Below, piece after piece: positions 1 to 4,308 of a stretch of DNA of 36,141 bases. Positions within the stretch are counted from its first letter, which is position 1, and each line of letters begins with the position of its first letter. The position numbers were made by a program, and so were the translations under genes. The notes under the pieces are model-generated. The model saw only the letters and a list, made by a program, of their open reading frames with translations, was not told where the DNA came from and ran no database searches. Source of the stretch: a virus; the IMG/VR virus record IMGVR_UViG_3300000116_000073, positions 119 to 36,259 of that record. One strand, given 5' to 3'.

Positions 1-128
1 GTCACTATTACTTTCCAGAGTCAATCTCTCGTGAGGAGGCACTAGAACGCATGAAGCAATATGCAAAGAAAGCAGAACAGAATGAGCGTTCTGGACAACA
101 ACTATTTGATGACATGTTCGGCGGTTAA
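1..128 (+). CDS. C-terminal end of an unidentified protein (5' end outside window)
   Basis: An open frame enters from the left edge (first complete codon at base 3) and ends at TAA 126-128. The visible 41 residues are charged and helix-prone, with EEALERMKQYAKKAEQNE in the middle, and end in an acidic/aromatic tail, LFDDMFGG. A short acidic, Phe-containing tail is common in phage replication proteins that dock onto partners, but that is only an analogy. The family cannot be named from this fragment. The stop codon overlaps the ATG of the next gene (TAATG), which points to one operon with translational coupling. Confidence 0.75.
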   Translation, partial: HYYFPESISREEALERMKQYAKKAEQNERSGQQLFDDMFGG

Positions 129-367
129 TGCACGATCTTTTCTCTGATTCTTTACAACAACTCTCTAATCTTTCTATCTACAAACCTATGACTACTAACA
201 ACCCCTATGTTGACACATTGCTTGAAATGGGTTATGATAAACAAGACATAGAAGTTGCAGGCGCTATGTTTCAAAAGCATACATTTCCATGTGAGATTTA
301 TGGTCGCAAGTTTGAGACTGAAGAGCAATACTTTGCTGAGTTGCATGAGTATTTCAATGGCATGTAA
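128..367 (+). CDS. small hypothetical protein (79 aa)
   Basis: The frame opens at an ATG that shares one base with the upstream stop. A second in-frame ATG at 188 (protein beginning MTTNNPYVDTLLEMGYDKQ, 59 aa) is an equally good start, and the residues before it are low in information. The core reads like a small soluble alpha/beta protein: a helix with LLEMGYDKQDIEVAG, followed by FETEEQYFAELHEYF. No catalytic motif is visible and I do not recognise the family. Its place in a run of closely spaced or overlapping genes with the same AT-rich codon use supports it as a real gene. Function unknown. Confidence 0.6.
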   Translation: MHDLFSDSLQQLSNLSIYKPMTTNNPYVDTLLEMGYDKQDIEVAGAMFQKHTFPCEIYGRKFETEEQYFAELHEYFNGM

Positions 368-400
368 ATCGTCCTCCTAAGTAGTATCACCACTCATTTT

Positions 401-535
401 ATGCGTTTTATTCTTGCCGCTTCAGTCATCATCATGGGGTTACACATTGGCACACATCTAGTGAAGCAAGTTAACAACATGCAAGATGCTAAGATGGAAA
501 GACTGTGCCAAATTGACTCATCATATTGCAAATGA
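401..535 (+). CDS. small predicted membrane protein (44 aa)
   Basis: ATG 401 to TGA 533-535 encodes 44 residues. The first 20 (FILAASVIIMGLHIG within them) form one hydrophobic segment after a single Arg, followed by a charged tail ending in DSSYCK. This fits a single-pass membrane protein or an uncleaved signal anchor. The stop overlaps the ATG of the downstream oxygenase gene (ATG at 532), an arrangement typical of translationally coupled phage genes and the main support for this short gene. The function is not recognisable. A small lysis or superinfection membrane protein is possible, but nothing in the sequence decides it. Confidence 0.5.
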   Translation: MRFILAASVIIMGLHIGTHLVKQVNNMQDAKMERLCQIDSSYCK

Positions 536-1227
536 AACTAATACCAATTGTTGATCCTATTCCATACTTGAGGATAGAGAACTTCTTCAGTGAGGTAGAA
601 CTAACTCAGTTAGTCTTCCCTGAGTTAGATTACTATACAAAAACAGGTAAGTTACTCAATGCTTTAGAAACTGGGTCTGCTCGTGATAGAGAAGGGAACG
701 TAATCAAGAATAATCATGGCGTCTTTATTGAGCAACTCTACAGAGAGAACTCCGCGTCTAGTATTGCAGGGTTAATCAATAACTTATGGAACACAGATAC
801 ATGCGCGGCGATAGAACAAACTGGACCATGGAATAGAGGGTTTAGGCAATCAAATGCGAACGCAACTTTAGTAAATTACTATCAAGATGGTGATTACTAT
901 ATGCCCCACTGTGATGATGTTCAGTTCACACTTTTAATTTGGTTATGGAAAGAACCCAAGGCATGGAGTGGTGGAAACTTCTATTTTAACGATGTAAATC
1001 ATAAGATCAAGATGATGAACAACTCAGCAGTGTTGTTCCCTGGTTGTTATTCTCATTCAGTAGATAAGGTGAGTATGAATAACCCTAGTCACTTAGATAG
1101 TACAGGAAGATATTGCTTATCGCGATTCTATTGGATACATCAAGCGACTGAAATGTTCTCATTTAGTGGCAACACACCACGAGACATGACACCATTAAAT
1201 CTATCCGACTCGCTCCCCTCACTATGA
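532..1227 (+). CDS. 2OG-Fe(II) oxygenase, prolyl 4-hydroxylase-like
   Basis: The protein has 231 residues from ATG 532; an upstream in-frame TTG at 526 is less likely because ATG 532 forms the four-base overlap with the preceding stop. It shows the jelly-roll iron-site pattern of 2-oxoglutarate/Fe(II) dioxygenases: HxD in MPHCDD (H126, D128), distal His in CYSHSV (H175), and a basic strand GRYCLSRF (R193/R198) placed to bind the 2OG carboxylate. GGNFYFND between the His motifs is the usual strand after the HxD. Family enzymes hydroxylate proteins or small molecules using O2 and 2OG. Such genes are frequent in cyanophages, where substrates are mostly unknown. It overlaps the next gene by four bases, and that gene also looks like a 2OG oxygenase. 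Confidence 0.85.
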   Translation: MKLIPIVDPIPYLRIENFFSEVELTQLVFPELDYYTKTGKLLNALETGSARDREGNVIKNNHGVFIEQLYRENSASSIAGLINNLWNTDTCAAIEQTGPWNRGFRQSNANATLVNYYQDGDYYMPHCDDVQFTLLIWLWKEPKAWSGGNFYFNDVNHKIKMMNNSAVLFPGCYSHSVDKVSMNNPSHLDSTGRYCLSRFYWIHQATEMFSFSGNTPRDMTPLNLSDSLPSL

Positions 1228-1916
1228 TTGAACCAAAGCAAATCATCCCACTATTTCCTATTGCTGTAGGTTGTTATCACTTTGGAGATGTTACAGAGTT
1301 AAAAGATCGTGTCCGAGAGTATATCAAAGACCGCCCATTCAATTCTAATAATGATAACCCCAATCTCAAACATTATTTACAGAAAGGCGATAATACTGAT
1401 GGATCTGTTAATATTAACGACAGTTTCTTTAATCATTTTGATGATACTGGTCTAGAGGCATTCTTTAATGAGTCAGCATACCATTTCCACACTACTATAC
1501 TGGGGTTGAGTATACAATCACCTTATAGAGTTGTTGATGCTTGGGTCAATCATTGTTCCCAAGGTAATCAATCATTTCATGCACATATTAATTCATTCAT
1601 ATCAGGTACATTCTATCTTGATCATGATGAAACAGCAGCACCGATTGAGTTCGTAAATCCATCAGTTACACACCAGACTGAACCCGCTATTAGTTTCAGT
1701 CCCGATTATACTAAGACGACTATCTTCTCACAACCAGCAGCACAGATTAAACCTGAACCAGGAGACTTGCTCTTATGGCAATCACACATAAGACATGGTT
1801 ACAATAACAATCAGTCTCCTAATCGTCTCTCCCTAAGTGTTAACATGATCCCACAGATTGTGTTCTCTCATCGCTATGGTTTTGAAGTGTCACCTATTAC
1901 TAAGGAGTGGAACTAA
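1224..1916 (+). CDS. putative 2OG-Fe(II) oxygenase (TIGR02466/PF13759-like)
   Basis: The 230-residue protein starts with ATG overlapping the upstream stop (ATGA). The region FHAHINSFISGTFYLD (H119, H121) resembles the HxH...SGxYYL segment of the PF13759 group of 2OG-Fe(II) oxygenases. GDLLLWQSHIRHGY carries the distal His (H191), and NRLSLSVNM supplies the Arg (R201) expected to hold 2-oxoglutarate. The iron triad would be H119 or H121 plus H191; the usual Asp/Glu is not obvious, so activity is uncertain. It is not a recent duplicate of the neighbouring oxygenase: the motifs differ and it belongs to a different subfamily. A role in modifying a host or phage macromolecule is inference only. 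Confidence 0.78.
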   Translation: MIEPKQIIPLFPIAVGCYHFGDVTELKDRVREYIKDRPFNSNNDNPNLKHYLQKGDNTDGSVNINDSFFNHFDDTGLEAFFNESAYHFHTTILGLSIQSPYRVVDAWVNHCSQGNQSFHAHINSFISGTFYLDHDETAAPIEFVNPSVTHQTEPAISFSPDYTKTTIFSQPAAQIKPEPGDLLLWQSHIRHGYNNNQSPNRLSLSVNMIPQIVFSHRYGFEVSPITKEWN

Positions 1917-2129
1917 ATGAAGTTTAAACATCGTGATATAGTTAAGTACAAACAACACAAAGGTTTCATTAATTATATTGACGAACAGAATGCTTATCTT
2001 ACTATCTGTCTCTTTGAATACCTTAAACCTGAACCTCTACGTGTAGGAAGTAAGTGTGATTATAATCAAGTTAATCTTATCATATATCCTAACGATTGGC
2101 ATCTGATAGAGAGACAAGATGATGAATGA
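1917..2129 (+). CDS. small hypothetical protein, SH3-like barrel possible (70 aa)
   Basis: ATG lies directly after the TAA of the oxygenase gene (TAAATG), so the two are probably co-translated. The 70 residues start MKFKHRDIVKYK, a pattern seen in small beta-barrel (SH3/KOW-like) proteins in which a conserved D-x-V-x-Y/F strand opens the barrel. Alternating beta-type residues and a closing NDWHLIER follow. Tiny barrel proteins of this look are common among conserved hypotheticals of marine T4-like phages. No function can be assigned; nucleic-acid or protein binding is a fold-based guess. Confidence 0.6.
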   Translation: MKFKHRDIVKYKQHKGFINYIDEQNAYLTICLFEYLKPEPLRVGSKCDYNQVNLIIYPNDWHLIERQDDE

Positions 2130-2241
2130 TGATTTAACGCGGAAAGATGAATTAGACTATGTGTGGTTAACACTTAAGGAGGCAACTTCTATAGTATGGG
2201 AACATTGGAGAGACTTCGTAATTAAGTCTAGAAAGACCTAA
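2122..2241 (+). CDS. very small hypothetical protein (39 aa)
   Basis: This open frame begins at ATG 2122 (alternative ATG 2119, one codon more) inside the end of the 70-aa gene and stops at TAA 2239-2241. The product is charged and Trp-rich (three Trp) with an amphipathic look: DELDYVWLTLKEA then IVWEHWRDFVIKSRK. Overlap with the upstream stop and ordinary phage-like codon use favour a real gene, but length gives little statistical support. It would be the last gene of the left-hand operon; the next stretch is non-coding and holds the box array. Confidence 0.4.
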   Translation: MNDDLTRKDELDYVWLTLKEATSIVWEHWRDFVIKSRKT

Positions 2242-2243
2242 TC

Positions 2244-2285
2244 TGTGGAATAAATGTGGAAAACCTGTGGAAACTCTGTGGAAAA
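2244..2285 (+). repeat. four phased TGTGGAA boxes (DnaA-box-like array)
   Basis: TGTGGAA begins at 2244, 2255, 2266 and 2277, an exact 11-bp period. The copies at 2255 and 2277 are perfect complements of TTTTCCACA, the DnaA box described for cyanobacteria; the other two differ in the last bases (TGTGGAATA, TGTGGAAAC). One helical turn spacing puts all sites on one face of the DNA. The array lies just after the stop at 2241 and beside AT-rich DNA. Confidence 0.7.
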
Positions 2286-2412
2286 AGAATGTTTAATTAA
2301 ATATAGTTAAGTGTTAGATAAAGAGAGTTATTGTCTCAGAGAAGTGTAGTCTTAGCGTGCATCCTAACAGTTGTCAACCTCCGAAACATCAGCATTCCTC
2401 ATATACCACTAC

Positions 2413-2441
2413 TTGACAAATCTCCCAAATATAAGTAGAAT
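2413..2441 (+). promoter_or_regulatory. sigma70-type promoter for the 66-aa gene
   Basis: TTGACA (2413-2418) and TAGAAT (2436-2441) are separated by 17 bases: a perfect -35 and a one-mismatch -10 at optimal spacing. TATAAGTA (2430-2437), overlapping the spacer, also resembles a T4-type late motif. Transcription would start near 2448, just before the ATG at 2466. The host RNA polymerase is the likely reader. Confidence 0.65.
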
Positions 2442-2465
2442 AACAATGTCAGATATAAGAAAAGT

Positions 2466-2666
2466 ATGGTCTTCAATCTGTATGACAACGATGATGCCCT
2501 CAGAGGTACTTTCAGCAGCATCTATGATTTAGAACTTTACGTTGATGGTGTAAGAAACTCAAGGGGAGAGAGATATCCTCAGACTGAGAGAACTTCACCA
2601 TTTGACTATATTAAATCAATTGGTTGGTGTATGGTAATTAAGGAAGAAAGTATGTCCACTAAATGA
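2466..2666 (+). CDS. small hypothetical protein (66 aa)
   Basis: The 66-residue protein begins MVFNLYDNDDALRGTF. It is a mixed alpha/beta, slightly acidic polypeptide with SIYDLELYVDGVRNSRGERYP in its first half and IKSIGWCMVIKEE near the end. I do not recognise it. It lies immediately behind a strong promoter-like sequence, so it may be an early gene, a class that in T4-like phages includes many short host-takeover proteins; this is inference. A purine-rich stretch (AAGAAAAG) before ATG 2466 is only a weak ribosome site. An overlapping ATG at 2446 in another frame gives a 28-codon peptide and is less credible. Confidence 0.55.
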   Translation: MVFNLYDNDDALRGTFSSIYDLELYVDGVRNSRGERYPQTERTSPFDYIKSIGWCMVIKEESMSTK

Positions 2667-2750
2667 TACTCAGGCCAGCTGCCTCAATCAGTTGACTAAG
2701 TGGCACAAGGAGACGGCACAGGGCACCAAAATCGTGTATCTTATAGGAGT

Positions 2751-2770
2751 GGAGGGGACAGCACCTCTCC
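2751..2770 (+). other. GC-rich hairpin ahead of the 113-aa gene
   Basis: GGAGGGG (2751-2757) pairs with CCTCTCC (2764-2770) through a six-base loop, seven pairs including one G-U. A pyrimidine-rich tract with TTTT at 2786-2789 follows, too far away for a classic terminator. It stands out against the AT-rich surroundings and could act on mRNA stability or on translation of the gene at 2799. Confidence 0.4.
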
Positions 2771-2798
2771 CGCCCTCTAAACCTCTTTTAAGACTCTC

Positions 2799-3140
2799 AT
2801 GCGTAAGATTGAAACCCAGATGAACGCCGCTATCCAGGCAAACAAAGATTTCAAAAGTGGTAACACTCAGGTGATCACGATTGAAGGCGTTAGTTTCATC
2901 TATCTCCACGGCAACCAGATTGCAACAGTGGACGAAGATAGCATGACAATCTATGATGGCGGTTGGCAGTCAACTACAACTAAATCCAGATTGAATGCCT
3001 TATGTAATGAGTTCTGCATCACTGGTGAGGGTGTATTCCAAAAGAACTATAAGTGGTTTGTGCGTAAGTTCGTTGGACAAGTTGGTTCTGAGAAAGTATT
3101 TAAGAATGAGGAGTTTGTGTCAGGTTACGTCTTCGCTTGA
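2799..3140 (+). CDS. conserved hypothetical phage protein (113 aa)
   Basis: The protein begins MRKIETQMNAAIQANKDFKSGNT and contains VTIEG-type strands, YLHGNQIATV, TIYDGGWQSTTTKSRLNAL and GEGVFQKNYKWFV. This combination (a His-Gly-Asn turn, then a Trp-containing GGWxSxTTKxRLNALL element) is one I recall from small conserved hypothetical proteins in many marine phages; no function is established to my knowledge. It looks like a compact beta-sheet protein. Non-coding DNA with DnaA-like boxes lies on the far side of each flank of this gene and the 66-aa gene before it. Eighteen bases after its stop stands a perfect inverted repeat that could terminate its transcript. Confidence 0.8.
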   Translation: MRKIETQMNAAIQANKDFKSGNTQVITIEGVSFIYLHGNQIATVDEDSMTIYDGGWQSTTTKSRLNALCNEFCITGEGVFQKNYKWFVRKFVGQVGSEKVFKNEEFVSGYVFA

Positions 3141-3155
3141 TATCACTTAGAGGGC

Positions 3156-3186
3156 ACCTGTGGATATTAAGTTTTCCACAGGTTTT
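3156..3186 (+). terminator. perfect 9-bp inverted repeat, possible terminator
   Basis: ACCTGTGGA (3156-3164) and TCCACAGGT (3175-3183) are exact complements with a ten-base spacer, and the 3' arm runs into TTTT (3183-3186). It sits just after the stop of the 113-aa gene, where an intrinsic terminator would be expected, though the T-tract is short. The arms also contain DnaA-box-like sequences, so protein binding is the competing explanation. Confidence 0.5.
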
Positions 3187-3191
3187 CCACA
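3159..3191 (-). repeat. facing TTTTCCACA boxes (DnaA-box-like)
   Basis: Two perfect TTTTCCACA boxes at 3172-3180 and 3183-3191 repeat with the same 11-bp period as the array at 2244-2285 but point the other way. A diverged forward copy (TGTGGATAT) lies at 3159-3167. The last box ends five bases before the -35 element of the promoter at 3196, so a bound protein could regulate that promoter. Confidence 0.65.
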
Positions 3192-3195
3192 CTAG

Positions 3196-3224
3196 TTGAC
3201 ATTTAGCACAAAACATGTTATTAT
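3196..3224 (+). promoter_or_regulatory. strong extended -10 sigma70-type promoter
   Basis: TTGACA (3196-3201), 17-base spacer, TATTAT (3219-3224), with TG at 3216-3217 giving an extended -10 (TGTTATTAT). This is close to ideal for the primary sigma factor and suggests strong host-polymerase transcription toward the gene run beginning at 3391. The predicted start is about 3231. Confidence 0.75.
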
Positions 3225-3230
3225 CATTGC

Positions 3231-3390
3231 AGTCGCTGAGATCGCAGTCCCTGTAAGGGTTTTGGGCGGTCGGGGCGGCCGTATATAAAACGCAACACTA
3301 CCCTAACCTACAAAGGTTCCCACAACCCAGATATATAATAATTGGGTTGATGATTTCCCCAGAGATTAAAAAAATTTTTGCCAGTAAAAA
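3231..3390 (+). other. structured G-rich untranslated leader
   Basis: About 160 bases between the promoter and ATG 3391 hold no gene. Small hairpins can be drawn: CCCT/AGGG around 3249-3259, AACCT/AGGTT around 3305-3319, and CAACCCA/TGGGTTG around 3323-3349. A G-run cluster lies at 3257-3278 (GGG, GGG, GG, GGGG, GG), very GC-rich for this genome. TATATAAAA at 3282-3290 and A7T5 at 3368-3379 are further AT-rich elements. It may be a 5' regulatory leader or a small RNA; no known riboswitch class is recognised. Confidence 0.4.
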
Positions 3391-3600
3391 ATGGACGTGA
3401 AGATCCGCCAAGACCGCCAAGATGATCGCACGAGAATCCTGGAGTCACTCATACGATATGAGGGACGCCTAGACAATCGTATGTACGCATGTGCAGACTA
3501 CTTAGTGTCAGCAGGTACTGTAGAACACTCGGATACACTTGCAGGGTGGTCAGAGTGGAAGAAAGAAAACCCCAATCAATTTACTCAAACAACTCTATAA
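3391..3600 (+). CDS. small hypothetical protein (69 aa)
   Basis: The 69 residues are strongly charged and probably helical. The N-terminal half (DVKIRQDRQDDRTRILESLIRYEGR) is rich in Arg and Asp, then YACADYLVSAGTVEHS and a hydrophilic C-terminus with WSEWKKENPNQ. No recognised family. It is the first gene behind the strong promoter and its long leader. Its stop shares a base with the next ATG (TAATG at 3598-3602), so this gene, the 52-aa and the 61-aa genes form a tightly coupled set. No clear Shine-Dalgarno sequence precedes it. Confidence 0.6.
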   Translation: MDVKIRQDRQDDRTRILESLIRYEGRLDNRMYACADYLVSAGTVEHSDTLAGWSEWKKENPNQFTQTTL

Positions 3601-3758
3601 TGGCAAGATATTCAGTAATCTATCAGACAGATTCAGAGGAAGTCGTAGATAGCAGACATTCTCAGAAGGAGTATGCTGAGGAAAGACGAGAGTTCTGTAA
3701 AAATCTGCTACATAAGTTAAATGTATCGTCGGTAGATGTAACCGTAAGAAGCCTATGA
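3600..3758 (+). CDS. small hypothetical protein (52 aa)
   Basis: ATG 3600 is chosen because it overlaps the preceding stop by one base; the frame is open further upstream (to 3489), but that extension runs inside the previous gene. The protein begins MARYSVIYQTDSEEVVDSRH and continues with a charged helix (KEYAEERREFCKNLLHKL) and a beta-type end. The pattern of strand, helix, strand suggests a compact alpha/beta fold. Not recognised. It overlaps the next gene by four bases. Confidence 0.6.
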   Translation: MARYSVIYQTDSEEVVDSRHSQKEYAEERREFCKNLLHKLNVSSVDVTVRSL

Positions 3759-3940
3759 AAAGATTTGTTGTGCCTGTAGAGGAAGATGAGAGTGGTGAGT
3801 GTTATTTCAATATACCAGAGGAGGTATTAGAGGACCTCGGATGGAATGTGGGGGATATTTTAGAGTATTCAGATGAAGGTGATGGTACACTATTGATAAC
3901 CAGAGCCGATATTAACAAACCAAAGCAGCAACCAGAGTAG
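3755..3940 (+). CDS. AbrB/SpoVT-like small DNA-binding-type protein (61 aa)
   Basis: The core reads CYFNIPEEVLEDLGWNVGDILEYSD, which follows the swapped-hairpin AbrB/MazE pattern: a strand, then IPxEvLexLGwxxGDxLe, then a second strand ending in LLITRA. Members are transition-state regulators or antitoxin DNA-binding domains that dimerise through this fold. In this phage it could repress or tune transcription or simply be a conserved small protein; no toxin gene is visible beside it. It overlaps the upstream stop (ATGA) and is the last of three coupled genes. The acidic N-terminus and Lys/Gln/Pro-rich tail are extra to the fold. Confidence 0.65.
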   Translation: MKRFVVPVEEDESGECYFNIPEEVLEDLGWNVGDILEYSDEGDGTLLITRADINKPKQQPE

Positions 3941-3957
3941 CGCGTTCACTGCATATT

Positions 3958-4308
3958 ATGTTTAATCCAGATCAATTTGACTACAACGATCCCGCTGAGG
4001 GCGAAGTCCCCGCATGGATGCAAGATAAAGAAGCATCTTTATGGGCAGATAATAAACTTGCACATGACACTATACTACAGATATTTGAAAAAATCCTCGG
4101 AAGAGTAGCAGCATTAGAGCAAGGTACTACAGCTGTAGGTGAACATGTCACTACTTTATATGATAGAGTGAATGCGATACCTGAGATCAATGGAGATTTG
4201 TTTAAGTATAAACCAAGAGGTAAGGAGTACCTTTCATTAGGTAGTAACTTTGATGAGATTTATAATCGTATAGAAAATATAGAAATGCATCAAGGGGGAT
4301 TCTGGTAA
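3958..4308 (+). CDS. hypothetical protein upstream of large virion gene (116 aa)
   Basis: This acidic 116-residue protein begins MFNPDQFDYNDPAEGEVPAWM. Its centre is a heptad-like helix (AHDTILQIFEKILGRVAALEQGTTAVGEHVTTLYDRVNAI, read in parts) that may form a coiled coil, and the C-terminus has another helix, NFDEIYNRIENIEMHQ. It ends directly before the ATG of the 997-aa structural-type gene (TAAATG), which suggests a structural or chaperone partner of that protein. No catalytic motif is seen. The ATG at 3958 lacks a clear ribosome site. Family not recognised. Confidence 0.65.
   Translation: MFNPDQFDYNDPAEGEVPAWMQDKEASLWADNKLAHDTILQIFEKILGRVAALEQGTTAVGEHVTTLYDRVNAIPEINGDLFKYKPRGKEYLSLGSNFDEIYNRIENIEMHQGGFW

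Larger units (their letters stand above)
2242..2465. other. intergenic regulatory or replication-type region
   Basis: No convincing gene is present over 224 bases. The segment starts with four direct TGTGGAA boxes (2244-2285), continues with an AT-rich stretch (about 2281-2332), then mixed sequence, and ends with a sigma70-like promoter (2413-2441) before the 66-aa gene. Box array plus adjacent AT-rich DNA resembles a DnaA-type replication origin layout, but the same elements could be purely transcriptional. Confidence 0.5.

Noticed and set aside
2667-2798. Possible tRNA or other known structured RNA in the gap before the 113-aa gene
   Set aside because: No T-arm GGTTC-ANNCC pattern, no seven-base acceptor stem and no CCA-like end; only the short hairpin at 2751-2770 is supported.
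3231-3350. tRNA-like reading of the leader (AAGGTTCCCACAACCC)
   Set aside because: The apparent T-arm has a four-pair stem and wrong loop, and no matching acceptor or anticodon stems were found.
3755-3940. Toxin-antitoxin pair with the AbrB-like gene as antitoxin
   Set aside because: Neither neighbour shows a toxin signature (no MazF, PIN or RelE features), so only the AbrB-like fold is claimed.
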